64,000 nucleotides of DNA from DATLGB01 sp963740765 (GTDB taxonomy: Bacteria > Actinomycetota > Thermoleophilia > Solirubrobacterales > Solirubrobacteraceae): positions 248,001 through 312,000 of the forward strand of contig CAVUFN010000015.1 in NCBI GenBank assembly GCA_963740765.1, read 5' to 3'. The notes under the pieces were generated by a model. That model was not told the origin of the DNA. It saw only the letters and a program-made list of their open reading frames with translations, and made no database searches. Positions 8,589 to 17,449 of this stretch are shown one piece after another (the stretch's first letter is position 1; every line of letters starts with the position of its first letter). The position numbers and the translations under genes were made by a program.

Positions 8589-10206
8589 ATCGGTCTTGGC
8601 CACAACCGCGGGGTTGCTGACCGCCATGGCGCTCACCGCCTGCGGTGGAAGCAGCAGCGGCTCCCAGAAAGCCACGCTGGACGCGGACCCCCAGGGGGCG
8701 GTGGCGGCGGCGTGCAAGGGATCACCGGTGTCGGGTGGCGACCTCGTGTACGCCCGCCAGGCCGAGACCCAGTCCATCAACCCGCTGGACGCGCGCAACG
8801 GCAACGGCGACATCTTCGCCGACAACCTCATCTACAACGGCCTCGTCCGCTCCGACCCCGCAGGCGGCACCGACATCGCCCCGGCGCTCGCCGAGAGCTG
8901 GGACGTGTCCGAGGACGGCAAGACCTACACGTTCCACCTGCGTCCCGGCGTCAAGTTCTCCAACGGCCAGCCGCTGACCGCCGAGGACGTCAAGTTCAGC
9001 CTCGACCGCTTCGGTGACCCGAAGATCAACGCCATCCTGGCCAACGTGGCCGTGGGCTACGGGTCCACCAAGGTCGTCGACGACGAGACGGTCGAGGTCA
9101 AGCTCACCGAGCCGGTCGCGTCCTTCCTCTACAACATCAGCATCTTCCCGGCGTTCATCGTCCCGAAGAACCTCGTCGAGAAGCGCGGGGACGCGTTCTG
9201 GAAGAAGCCGGTCGGCACCGGGCCGTTCACCGTGACGGAGTTCGCCGGCGGCTCGCACCTGTCCCTGGCCAAGAACCCGAACTACTGGGAGGACGGCAAG
9301 CCGTACCTCGACACGGTCCGCTTCAACTTCGCGACGGAGGCCAACAGCCGCATCGTCGCGGTGCGCGGCGGGAGCGCCCAGATCATGGACGGCGTGCCGT
9401 TCTCGCAGGTGACGGCGCTCCAGAACGACAAGAGCGTGGTCGTGCAGGCCGCGAAGGTCCCGCTGTTCCTCGGGCTGTGGCTCAACCACGACCGCAAGGA
9501 GCTCGCGGACGTCAACGTCCGCAAGGCCATCCAGCAGGCCCTGGATCGCGACCTGATGAACAAGTCGATCTTCCGTGGCCTCGGCACAGTGCCCAACAGC
9601 GTGCTGATGCCGCTGCGCTTCGATGCGCCCCCGGACCAGGTCAAACCCTACGCGTTCGACGTCGCGGCGGCCAAGGCGTCGATGAAGGAGTCCGCCTTCC
9701 CCGACGGCTTCTCCACGTCGCTGCAGTACCCGTCCGGCTACGACTACTACAAGCAGCTCGCGCTGCTCATGCAGCAGGAGCTCGGCGAGATCGGCATCAA
9801 GGTGAAGCTCAAGGAGGTCGACGGCGCGACGGGCACCGCCAACTGGTCGTCGATGAAGTACGACATGACCTTCCCGTTCGCGTCCTTCACCAGCGACATC
9901 GTCGTCCCGGACGAGTACGCGAGCTTCCTCGCCGATCCCGACAACGGGCTCAAGGGGTTCTTCACGAACTGGAAGGACGCCAAGATCCAGGCGATGGTCA
10001 AGGCGTTCACGACCACGCTCGACGAGGGTGAGCGCGAGACGAAGTGGCACGAGATCCAGCAGGCGCTGATGGACGCGACGCCGGTCATCAACGTCATGAA
10101 CCTGCCGTTCGTCAACGCGCACTCCGCGACGACGTGCGGGACGGCGATCGACGCGCTCGGATCCGACCACCTCGAGAGCACCTGGATCGCCAAGGACGGC
10201 AGCTAG
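8581..10206 (+). CDS. ABC transporter substrate-binding lipoprotein, family 5 (DppA/OppA type)
   Basis: The 541-residue product starts with a lipoprotein signal ending in LTAC (Cys 21 is lipidated), then a Gly/Ser tether and a family-5 solute-binding fold, recognisable from DIAPALAESWDVSEDGKTYT near residue 100 and the long C-terminal lobe. Family 5 proteins bind di- and oligopeptides, nickel chelates, opines and some oligosaccharides. The length is normal. It is followed by two permeases and two ATPases of the same transporter type, so the importer is complete. The cluster's sugar-kinase/aldolase content argues for a peptide-like or glycosidic substrate rather than a plain peptide. Confidence 0.95.
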   Translation: MRKSVLATTAGLLTAMALTACGGSSSGSQKATLDADPQGAVAAACKGSPVSGGDLVYARQAETQSINPLDARNGNGDIFADNLIYNGLVRSDPAGGTDIAPALAESWDVSEDGKTYTFHLRPGVKFSNGQPLTAEDVKFSLDRFGDPKINAILANVAVGYGSTKVVDDETVEVKLTEPVASFLYNISIFPAFIVPKNLVEKRGDAFWKKPVGTGPFTVTEFAGGSHLSLAKNPNYWEDGKPYLDTVRFNFATEANSRIVAVRGGSAQIMDGVPFSQVTALQNDKSVVVQAAKVPLFLGLWLNHDRKELADVNVRKAIQQALDRDLMNKSIFRGLGTVPNSVLMPLRFDAPPDQVKPYAFDVAAAKASMKESAFPDGFSTSLQYPSGYDYYKQLALLMQQELGEIGIKVKLKEVDGATGTANWSSMKYDMTFPFASFTSDIVVPDEYASFLADPDNGLKGFFTNWKDAKIQAMVKAFTTTLDEGERETKWHEIQQALMDATPVINVMNLPFVNAHSATTCGTAIDALGSDHLESTWIAKDGS

Positions 10207-10215
10207 AAGCCCCCG

Positions 10216-11157
10216 ATGGTGAGGTACATCGCACACCGGGTGGGTCTGAGCGTGGTGGTCCTGATCGGGCTCACGATCGCCACGTTCTTCATCATCCACC
10301 TCGTTCCGGGGGACCCGGTGACGATCATCCTCGCCGGCCGCGGCACACCCGAGGCGGTCGCGTCGACACGCCATGAGCTGTGGCTCGATCGCCCGTTGCT
10401 GGATCAGTTCGGGCTCTACGTCTCGCACGCGATCCGGGGCGACTTCGGGACGGCGTACACGCTCAACGCCCCGGTGTCGGATCTCATCGGCGAGCGGATC
10501 GCGCCGAGCGCGATCATGATCGGCTACGGCATCCTGGTGTCGCTCGTCATCGGGGTGCCGCTGGCCATCGTGGCCGCGCTGCGGCCGAACGGGATCCTCG
10601 ACAACGTCATCCGGCTGGCGACGACGTTCACGTTCGCGATGGCGTCGTTCTGGCTCGGGCTGATGCTCGTGCTGCTGCTGGGCCTCAAGCTGAAGCTGTT
10701 CCCGGTATCGGGCTACGAGAGCGGCATCGGCGGCATCCTGCGCACGATGACGCTGCCGGCCCTGACGCTGGGGCTGGGGCTCGCGGCCGTGGTGGTGCGG
10801 ACGTTGCGATCGAGCCTGCTCGAGGCGCTCAACAGCGAGTACGTCGACGCGGCGCGCTCCCGCGGCCTGAGCGAGGTGCGCGTGGTCGGCAAGCACGCGA
10901 TGCGCAATGCCGTCATGAACACGATCACGATCCTGTCGGTGAACATCGGGTTCCTCATCGGCGGCACGTTCGTGCTCGAGCAGGTCTTCCAGATCCCGGG
11001 CATCGGGTCCCTGCTGCTGCAGGGCGTGCAGAAGCGCGACTACCAGCTGGTCCAGGCGCTGGCGCTCCTCTCCGGGACGGCCGTCGTGCTGGCCGCGCTC
11101 GCCGCCGACATGATCCAGGCGTTCATCGACCCGCGCGTGAGGCTGAACCGCCGATGA
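10216..11157 (+). CDS. ABC transporter permease, DppB type
   Basis: The 313-residue inner-membrane protein has about six transmembrane helices and begins with the typical DppB/OppB opening (HRVGLSVVVLIGLTIATFFI). The periplasmic GDPVTIILAGRGTPEAVAS segment and the cytoplasmic EAA loop (EYVDAARSRGLSEVRVV) that docks on the ATPases are both present. Spacing to the binding protein is 9 bases and the stop overlaps the next permease start as ATGA. It should pair with the following permease as the heterodimeric channel. Confidence 0.95.
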   Translation: MVRYIAHRVGLSVVVLIGLTIATFFIIHLVPGDPVTIILAGRGTPEAVASTRHELWLDRPLLDQFGLYVSHAIRGDFGTAYTLNAPVSDLIGERIAPSAIMIGYGILVSLVIGVPLAIVAALRPNGILDNVIRLATTFTFAMASFWLGLMLVLLLGLKLKLFPVSGYESGIGGILRTMTLPALTLGLGLAAVVVRTLRSSLLEALNSEYVDAARSRGLSEVRVVGKHAMRNAVMNTITILSVNIGFLIGGTFVLEQVFQIPGIGSLLLQGVQKRDYQLVQALALLSGTAVVLAALAADMIQAFIDPRVRLNRR

Positions 11158-12044
11158 GCACCATCGAGGCGTTCACGTCCCCGGCGCCGCCGGAGCTCAC
11201 CGCCGGCCGGCGGCGCCGGGTCAGCGGTCTGCGGGGGCTGCCGGCGTCGGTCAAGGTCGGCGGGTCGATCCTCGCCGTCCTGATCCTGGTGGCGATCCTG
11301 GCCCCGCTGATCGCGCCGTACGGGCAGAACGAGCTGGACTTCAGCAACGTCCTCAGCGCTCCGTCCCCGGACCACCTGATGGGCACCGACGCGAACGGCC
11401 GCGACATCCTCAGCCGCACCATGTACGCGTTGCGAGTGGACCTGGCGATCGTCGTGTTCGTCACCTACGTCCCGCTCCCGCTCGGCGTCATCGTCGGCGC
11501 GATCGCCGGCTACTTCGGCGGCTGGATCGACACCATCATCTCCCGCATCACCGACACGATGATCGCCTTCCCCTTCATGGTGCTGGTGATCGCGGTGATC
11601 GCGATCGTCGGCCCCGGCGTGAAGGGCATGCTGATCGGCGTGCCGATCGCGGCCTGGGCGCTGTACGCACGGCTGGCGCGGTCGGAGATGCTGGTGCTGC
11701 GCGAGCAGCAGTTCATGCTGGCCACCACCGCCCTGGGCTACAGCCGGTTCCGGTCGATCTTCCGCCACGCGGTCCCGAACCTGATGCGGTCGGCGCTGGT
11801 CTACTCGACGATCGACATGGTGGTCAACCTGCTGTTGCTGGCCAGCCTCGCGTACCTCGGGCTCGGCGCGCAGCCGCCCAACGCCGAACTGGGCTCGATC
11901 ATCAACGAGGGGCAGAGCACGCTGCTCAGCGCGTGGTGGGTGGCGACCCTGCCGGGGCTCGTCGTCGTGCTCTTCGGCGTCGGGGCCGCGCTCGTGGGCG
12001 ACGGGCTCTCGGACGGCCGCCGCCGGCCGGGAGGCTCGGCGTGA
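11154..12044 (+). CDS. ABC transporter permease, DppC type
   Basis: The 296-residue permease has a long cytoplasmic N-terminus, a first helix (KVGGSILAVLILVAILAPLI), the DppC hallmark HLMGTDANGRDILSR, and an EAA loop (ALGYSRFRSIFRHAVPN). Its ATG overlaps the upstream stop and its stop overlaps the GTG of the first ATPase (GTGA). The hallmark and length are normal for the second channel subunit of a peptide/opine/nickel-type importer. Confidence 0.95.
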   Translation: MSTIEAFTSPAPPELTAGRRRRVSGLRGLPASVKVGGSILAVLILVAILAPLIAPYGQNELDFSNVLSAPSPDHLMGTDANGRDILSRTMYALRVDLAIVVFVTYVPLPLGVIVGAIAGYFGGWIDTIISRITDTMIAFPFMVLVIAVIAIVGPGVKGMLIGVPIAAWALYARLARSEMLVLREQQFMLATTALGYSRFRSIFRHAVPNLMRSALVYSTIDMVVNLLLLASLAYLGLGAQPPNAELGSIINEGQSTLLSAWWVATLPGLVVVLFGVGAALVGDGLSDGRRRPGGSA

Positions 12045-13072
12045 GCGACGCCGCCAAGCCGCTGCTCCGCGTCGACGGCCTGCGAGTCGAGTTCGGCTCG
12101 CCCGACGAGCCGCTGGCCGCCGTCAAGGGCGTCGCGCTGGAGATCGCCCCGGGCGAGATCCTCGGCCTGATCGGCGAGTCGGGGTCCGGCAAGAGCCTGA
12201 CGTGCCGCTCGGTCATGCGGCTGATCCAGCCGCCGGGACGCATCGCCGCCGGCAGCATCGAGTTCGACGGGCGCGACGTCCTGACCATGAGCACGAAGGA
12301 GCTGCGGGCCTTCCGCGCGCACGACGCGGGGATGATCTACCAGGACCCGTTCGGCTCGCTGAACCCGCTCTTCCGCATCGGGGACCAGATCGTCGAGACG
12401 CTGCGGGCGAACCTCGGGATGGGCAAGCGGGAGGCCCGGGCGCACGCCGTGGAGCTGCTCGCCGGCGTCGACATCCCCGACCCCGAACGCCGGGCGCTCG
12501 CCTACCCGCACGAGCTCAGCGGCGGGATGCGCCAGCGCGTCATGATCGCCCTGGCGACGGCGTCGCGCCCGCGGCTCCTGCTCGCCGACGAGCCGACGAC
12601 CGCGCTCGACGTGACCACGCAGGCCCAGATCCTGACGCTCCTGCAACGGCTGCGCGCGGAGCGCGACATGGCGGTGCTGATCGTCTCCCACGACTTCGGC
12701 GTCATCGCCCAGGTGTGCGACCGCGTCGCCGTCATGTACGGCGGCCACGTCGTGGAGACGGCGCCGCTGGCCACGCTGTACCGGCGCGCCGAGCACCCGT
12801 ACACGCGCGCGCTGATGGCGTCGGTGCCGGACCTCGCCTCCGCGGGCCGCGCGGTGCGCCGGCCGGGCATCCCCGGGACGCCGCCCGAGCTCACCGAGGC
12901 GATCGACGGCTGCGTGTTCGCGCCCCGCTGCACGCACGCGAAGCCGGAGTGCGCCTCGGTGTCGATGGAACTCCAGGCCGTAGGGCCGCGCCAGCAGAGC
13001 GCGTGTCCCGTGCGGCCGTTCGCCGCCGCCGGCGCGAGCGCAGGCGCCGTCCAGTCCGGAGCGCGCGCATGA
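12041..13072 (+). CDS. ABC transporter ATP-binding protein, DppD/OppD type
   Basis: The 343-residue ATPase has Walker A GESGSGKS (45-52), Q-loop YQDPFGSLNP, signature LSGGMRQR, Walker B LLLADEPTTALD and a switch His in SHDFGVI. The C-terminal oligopeptide-transporter extension carries the cysteine set CVFAPRC-H-C...C that in this family can bind an iron-sulphur cluster. The start is GTG within GTGA, preceded by GGGAGG. It pairs with the next ATPase. Confidence 0.95.
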   Translation: MSDAAKPLLRVDGLRVEFGSPDEPLAAVKGVALEIAPGEILGLIGESGSGKSLTCRSVMRLIQPPGRIAAGSIEFDGRDVLTMSTKELRAFRAHDAGMIYQDPFGSLNPLFRIGDQIVETLRANLGMGKREARAHAVELLAGVDIPDPERRALAYPHELSGGMRQRVMIALATASRPRLLLADEPTTALDVTTQAQILTLLQRLRAERDMAVLIVSHDFGVIAQVCDRVAVMYGGHVVETAPLATLYRRAEHPYTRALMASVPDLASAGRAVRRPGIPGTPPELTEAIDGCVFAPRCTHAKPECASVSMELQAVGPRQQSACPVRPFAAAGASAGAVQSGARA

Positions 13073-13905
13073 GCACCGCCCAGCCCCTGCTGGTCGTCGA
13101 TCGCGTCACGAAGGAGTTCGGCCTGCAGCGGACGCTGGCGGAGCGGATCTCCCGCAAGGACGCGGTCGCGCAGTGCGCGGTCGACGGCGTCTCGCTGACG
13201 CTCGACCGCGGCGAGATCCTCGGGCTCGCCGGCGGCTCGGGAAGCGGCAAGACCACCCTGGCCCGCTGCATCATCCGGCTCGTCGAGCCCGACGCGGGAT
13301 CGATCTCGCTCGACGGCGCCGACGTGCGGGCCGCCGGTGGCAAGGAGCTCCGCGGGCTGCGCCGGCGGATGCAGATGATCTTCCAGGATCCGTACGCCTC
13401 GCTCAATCCGCGCATGTCGGTCGGCGCGGCGATCCTGGAGGCCGGCCGCGTCCACGGGCGGCCCGGGAGCGAGGATGGCGAAGCGTTCGTGCGCCGGTCC
13501 CTCGAGCGCGTGCACCTCAGCGCGAAGACCGCCGAGCGCCGCCCGCGCGAGCTGTCCGGGGGGCAGCGCCAGCGGGTCGCCGTGGCGCGAGCGCTGGCCG
13601 TGGATCCGGAGGTGCTGATCGCCGACGAGGCGGTCAGCGCGCTCGACGTGTCCGTCCAAGCCCAGCTGCTCAACCTGTTCCTCGACCTGCGCGACGAGCT
13701 CGGCGTGGCGATCCTCTTCGTCGCCCACCAGCTCGCCGTGATCGCCGAGGTCGCCGACCGCGTCGCGATCATGCACCAGGGGCGGCTCGTGGAGATGGGG
13801 GAGACGGCCAGCGTCTTCGGCAACCCCCAGGACGAGTACACCAAGGCGTTGCTCGCCGCCCATCCGCGGCCGGACGCGAGCGTTCGGTCCCGCACACCCG
13901 CATGA
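13069..13905 (+). CDS. ABC transporter ATP-binding protein, DppF/OppF type
   Basis: The 278-residue ATPase has Walker A GGSGSGKT (55-62), Q-loop FQDPYASLNP, signature LSGGQRQR and Walker B IADEAVSALD, where the usual Pro-Thr is Ala-Val. The D- and H-loops are present (AHQLAVI). It lacks the Cys-rich tail of its partner, as expected for the OppF-like subunit. Start and stop both overlap their neighbours by 4 bases, so all five transporter genes are translationally linked. Confidence 0.95.
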   Translation: MSTAQPLLVVDRVTKEFGLQRTLAERISRKDAVAQCAVDGVSLTLDRGEILGLAGGSGSGKTTLARCIIRLVEPDAGSISLDGADVRAAGGKELRGLRRRMQMIFQDPYASLNPRMSVGAAILEAGRVHGRPGSEDGEAFVRRSLERVHLSAKTAERRPRELSGGQRQRVAVARALAVDPEVLIADEAVSALDVSVQAQLLNLFLDLRDELGVAILFVAHQLAVIAEVADRVAIMHQGRLVEMGETASVFGNPQDEYTKALLAAHPRPDASVRSRTPA

Positions 13906-14834
13906 CCGCATCCGGCATGGTCCAGACCGTGACGGGGGCGGTCGCGCCGGACGCGATCGGCTTCACGCTGCCCCACGAGCACGTCTATCTCGACATGTGG
14001 TCGACCGACGGCGCCACGCACGTCGGCCAGCTCGCCGACGACGACCTGATGGCGCACGAGCTCGGCGCCTTCGTCGCGGCCGGCGGCAGCTGCCTCGTCG
14101 ACCAGACGCCCGGCGGCAGCGGTCGCAGACCCGAGGCGCTTGCGGCCATGGCACGCCGCACCGGGCTCTCGATCGTGCTCGGCTGCGGCTACTACACCGA
14201 GCCGTTCTACCCACCGGGGGACGACCTGGCCAGGCGCTCGACCGCCGACGTCGCCGCGCAGCTGATCGGGGAGATCGAGCACGGGTTGGACGGCACCACG
14301 GTCAAGCCGGGCCTCATCGGCGAGATCGGCGCGAGCCAGGGCTGGGTGACGCCGCTCGAGGAGCGCGTGCATCGGGCCGCGGCCCGCGCGCAACGTGCGA
14401 CGGGCCTCCCGCTCGCGACCCACACCCTGCACCACTCGGCCGGCCGCGAGCAGATGCGCATCTTCGAGGAAGAGGGCGTCGACCTCACCCGGGTGTCCAT
14501 GGGCCACTGCGACACGTGGCCCGTCACGGGGTACTGCCTGGAGATCGCGCGGCGCGGAGCCTACGTCTCGATCGACAACGTCGGCTTCCAGCTCGGCGAG
14601 CACGAGGCCCGGGTTCGCCGGCTGGTGCTCGAGCTCGTCGAGGCCGGATTCGGCGACCGGGTCCTGCTGTCGCAGGACGTCGGGCAGATGACCGAGCTGC
14701 GGTCCCGCGGCGGCCGCGGGTTCGGCTACCTCGCTGAGGTCTTCCTGCCGGGGCTGCGCGACGAGGGGCTCGACGACGCGGCGATCGAGACCATCACCGT
14801 GGAGAACCCGCGGCGGTGGCTCACGATCGCGTAG
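13902..14834 (+). CDS. phosphotriesterase-family metallohydrolase
   Basis: The 310-residue TIM-barrel amidohydrolase has the PTE ligand set: HEH (H25, H27) on strand 1, H174 in THTLHH, H202 in GHCD and D259 in LSQDVG. At the position of the carbamylated lysine of true phosphotriesterase there is Glu 141 (GLIGEIG), as in phosphotriesterase-homology proteins, so organophosphate hydrolysis is unlikely. Family members with this motif are lactonases, sugar-acid lactonases or phosphoesterases. It closes the catabolic operon, overlapping the last ATPase by 4 bases. A lactonase or ester/amide opening step on the imported substrate is the best guess. Confidence 0.88.
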   Translation: MTASGMVQTVTGAVAPDAIGFTLPHEHVYLDMWSTDGATHVGQLADDDLMAHELGAFVAAGGSCLVDQTPGGSGRRPEALAAMARRTGLSIVLGCGYYTEPFYPPGDDLARRSTADVAAQLIGEIEHGLDGTTVKPGLIGEIGASQGWVTPLEERVHRAAARAQRATGLPLATHTLHHSAGREQMRIFEEEGVDLTRVSMGHCDTWPVTGYCLEIARRGAYVSIDNVGFQLGEHEARVRRLVLELVEAGFGDRVLLSQDVGQMTELRSRGGRGFGYLAEVFLPGLRDEGLDDAAIETITVENPRRWLTIA

Positions 14835-14855
14835 GCGGCGACAGGAAGCGGCAGC

Positions 14856-15512
14856 TCAGCGGTAGGTGACGAGGCCGCCCGCCTCGAGGTGCGTGTGCTC
14901 GTTGAAGGTGACGAGCGACCTGCCCTGGCGCCCGATCACGACGCGCGTGACGCCGGTGTTCACGGACACGCGGTTGAGCGCGACGAAGGCGTCGTCGGCG
15001 AGGCCGAGCAGGTGGACGGCGAGGGCGGCGATGACGCCGCCGGACGTGACCGCCATGGCGGTCTCGCCGCGCTCGAGCCCGGCGGCGAGGGCGTCGAAGG
15101 CCGCGACCGTGCCGTTGCGGAACGCGGGCCAGGGGATGCCGGGACCCGCAGCGCCCGCGGCGACCCAGCCGTGCAGCGCGATGTCGAGCAGCCGCTGGAA
15201 CTCGACCGACGTCAGCTCGGGCGCGTCGTCGGCCCGCGACAGGCGCGCGGGCGACTGGGCGTGGTGGGCGAGCACGCTCGCGTCGTCGTACTCGTTCCAG
15301 CGCTCGTCGACGGTGACCGTCTCGCCCCACGGCTCGGCCGAGTCGCGCTGGCGCTTGAGCGTGCCGCAGGCGACGCGGGCCGGCTCGATCCCGCGGGCGC
15401 GGAAGGACTCCGCCAGGGCCCGCACCTGCTCCTGGCCGTGGTCGGAGAGCACGTCGTAGTCAGCCGACCCGAAGGAGGCCTGCGCATGACGGACGAGAAG
15501 CACGACGGGCAT
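14856..15512 (-). CDS. histidine phosphatase superfamily protein
   Basis: The 218-residue product begins VVLLVRHAQAS, giving the phosphate-binding Arg 8 and the His 9 that is phosphorylated in this family. The second catalytic histidine normally lies in a S-H-G-G motif near the end; here the motif reads VTSGGVIA, so that His is Ser. This is seen in some family members, but it weakens any call of phosphoglycerate mutase activity. ATG 15512 has AAGGA about 9 nt upstream; an extension to 15695 would run into the next gene's region. It is convergent with the catabolic operon, 21 bases beyond its end. Confidence 0.85.
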   Translation of the reverse strand: MPVVLLVRHAQASFGSADYDVLSDHGQEQVRALAESFRARGIEPARVACGTLKRQRDSAEPWGETVTVDERWNEYDDASVLAHHAQSPARLSRADDAPELTSVEFQRLLDIALHGWVAAGAAGPGIPWPAFRNGTVAAFDALAAGLERGETAMAVTSGGVIAALAVHLLGLADDAFVALNRVSVNTGVTRVVIGRQGRSLVTFNEHTHLEAGGLVTYR

Positions 15513-15537
15513 GGCTCTGATCCTTGCAGGTGCTGGG

Positions 15538-15543
15538 TAGGTT
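15538..15543 (+). promoter_or_regulatory. leaderless-type -10 box (TAGGTT)
   Basis: TAGGTT lies 12 nt before the ATG of the membrane protein at 15556, and no strong Shine-Dalgarno sequence separates them. This matches the recurring TANNNT pattern in the window. Confidence 0.4.
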
Positions 15544-15555
15544 CCTCCGGCCCCG

Positions 15556-16488
15556 ATGGAGACCGAGATCGCCGCACGCCCGCCGGAAGGCCCGATCGCC
15601 AAGCCGCGTGGCTGGATGCGCCGCCATCCCGCGCTCGTGACGTTGATCGGGACGGTCGTGGTGACCGGGATGCTGGTCGTCGGGCTGTGGAACAAGCGCC
15701 ACGACTTCGCGGAGGCGTTCTCGAGCGCGTCCGCGACGACGCTCGCCCTGGCGATCGGGACGCAGGTGATCTGGCTGCTGGCGCGCAGCGAGGCCTGGCA
15801 CGTGTGCGTGGAGGCCGCGGGCGGCCGCGTCGACCGCCCGCGCCTGTACCGGGCCGCCGCCGTCGGCTACGTCGGCAACCTCTTCAACGCCAACGTCGGG
15901 CTCGGGCTGCGGATCGCGGCACTGCGCCGCTCCGCCCCCGACCACAGTCCGCCACCGTCCGTCCTGATCGCCGCCGAGCTGCCGATCGTCGTCATCGAGA
16001 TCGCGCTCGCCGCCATCCTCTCGTTCACGCTGATCTCGCCGCTGGGCATGCCGTGGTGGGCGGCTGTCCTGATCGTGACGGGGGCGACGGCGGCGATCGC
16101 TGGCGCGGGGCGCTTCGTCCGCCACCGCCGCGAGGGCTTCTGGCAGGGGCTCGAGGTCCTGCGCGGCCTGCAGAGCCGCAACGTGATCATCGCGCTCGTG
16201 TGCTTCGCGACGGGCGCCCAGGTCGCACGCAACCTGATCGTCCTCCACGGGCTCGGGGTCGACATCTCGGTCTTCGACGCCGTCGCGCTGCTGATCGCCG
16301 CCGCGGCCGTCGGCCTGCTGCCCGTCGGGCCGACGCTCGGGGCGGCCACCGCTGTCCTCATCCTCGGCTCCAACGGGGTCGCGGTCGTCGCCGCCGCCGG
16401 CGCGCTGCTCACCGCCACGGGCGCCGTCGGCAGCCTGCTCTTCGCCGGCTGGGCCGTCCTCGATGGGATCCGCGTCAGACGGCGGTGA
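15556..16488 (+). CDS. lysylphosphatidylglycerol synthase transmembrane (YbhN/UPF0104) family protein
   Basis: The 310-residue integral membrane protein has about eight hydrophobic segments. The family signature region is YRAAAVGYVGNLFNANVGLG (about 98-117), followed by VLIAAELPIVVIEI. The family includes flippase-like domains of MprF and stand-alone proteins proposed to move lipids or glycolipids. No catalytic aminoacyl-transfer domain follows, so lipid translocation rather than synthesis is likely. The gene is divergent from the phosphatase and overlaps the convergent WYL regulator by 14 bases. Confidence 0.8.
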   Translation: METEIAARPPEGPIAKPRGWMRRHPALVTLIGTVVVTGMLVVGLWNKRHDFAEAFSSASATTLALAIGTQVIWLLARSEAWHVCVEAAGGRVDRPRLYRAAAVGYVGNLFNANVGLGLRIAALRRSAPDHSPPPSVLIAAELPIVVIEIALAAILSFTLISPLGMPWWAAVLIVTGATAAIAGAGRFVRHRREGFWQGLEVLRGLQSRNVIIALVCFATGAQVARNLIVLHGLGVDISVFDAVALLIAAAAVGLLPVGPTLGAATAVLILGSNGVAVVAAAGALLTATGAVGSLLFAGWAVLDGIRVRRR

Positions 16489-17446
16489 GGCGGCGGGCGA
16501 TCGTCTTCGCCTCCGCCGCCAGCTCCGGCGGCTCCAGCACGGCCATCTCGACGTCCATCATCGCCATCCAGACGAGGAACTCGCGCGACCACTGACCGGT
16601 GGTGGTGACCACGCAGTGGTCCGGGCCGTCGGGTTCGACGGCTGCATAGCGAGCGGGGACGCGCGGCTGCAGCAGGGACGCCGGGGCGGACATGCGCACC
16701 CGGCCGCGGACACCCTCGGACTCCGGCGCGCGGATGGACCGCTTCACGTACGCGGCCGGGTCGCCGCCCGGCACCTCGCGGCGCCGGCCCCGCGCGCCGG
16801 CGGCGAGGTCGTCCCTGATGCGGTCGACCCGGAACGTGCGCCAGTCCTCGCGCCCGCAGTCCCACGCGACGAGGTACCAGCGCCAGCCGGAGTGCACGAC
16901 GGCGGCGGGCTCGACCTCGCGCTCCGTGGACGCGTCGTCCTTGGCGACGTAGGAGAAGCGCAGGCGCAGGCCGTCCCGGCACGCGCCGGCGATCAGGGCG
17001 AGCGTGTCGGCGTCGATCTGCGGGCCCTCGACGCGGAAGGTCGACGTCGCGTCGCCGAGCGCGCGCACGCGGACCCGCAGGCGGTGGGGGAGGATCTGCT
17101 CGAGCTTGGCCAGCGCGCGCACCGACGACTCCTCGATGCCCGCGATGGAGCCGGAGGCGGAGCTGCGCAGCCCGACCGCGACGGCGATCGCCTCCGCGTC
17201 GTCGAGCAACAGCGGCGGCATCTCGGCGCCGGCGCCGAGCCGGTATCCGCCGGCGACGCCGGGCGCCGCCTCGATCGGGTACCCGAGCTCGCGCAGCTTG
17301 TCGATGTCACGGCGGATGGTGCGGGGGCCGACCTCGAGGCGGCCCGCGAGCTCCGGGCCCGTCCACTCTCGCCGCTGCTGGAGCAGCGAGAGCAGGGCCA
17401 GGAGCCGGCCAGAGGTCTGGAGCATGGACGACAGCGTCTCACACAT
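16475..17446 (-). CDS. YafY-family WYL-domain transcriptional regulator
   Basis: The 323-residue product has an N-terminal winged helix (about 10-65, with the recognition part VGPRTIRRDIDKL) and a WYL ligand-sensing domain (about 135-215, centred on GWRWYLVAWDC and RTFRVDRI), then a C-terminal WCX-like extension. WYL domains bind nucleic acids or small ligands. ATG 17425 (7 codons in) is an alternative start. It is transcribed divergently from the MFS exporter, and a twin repeat lies between the two start codons, which suggests it represses the exporter and itself. Confidence 0.9.
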   Translation of the reverse strand: MCETLSSMLQTSGRLLALLSLLQQRREWTGPELAGRLEVGPRTIRRDIDKLRELGYPIEAAPGVAGGYRLGAGAEMPPLLLDDAEAIAVAVGLRSSASGSIAGIEESSVRALAKLEQILPHRLRVRVRALGDATSTFRVEGPQIDADTLALIAGACRDGLRLRFSYVAKDDASTEREVEPAAVVHSGWRWYLVAWDCGREDWRTFRVDRIRDDLAAGARGRRREVPGGDPAAYVKRSIRAPESEGVRGRVRMSAPASLLQPRVPARYAAVEPDGPDHCVVTTTGQWSREFLVWMAMMDVEMAVLEPPELAAEAKTIARRLTAV

Positions 17447-17449
17447 CGC

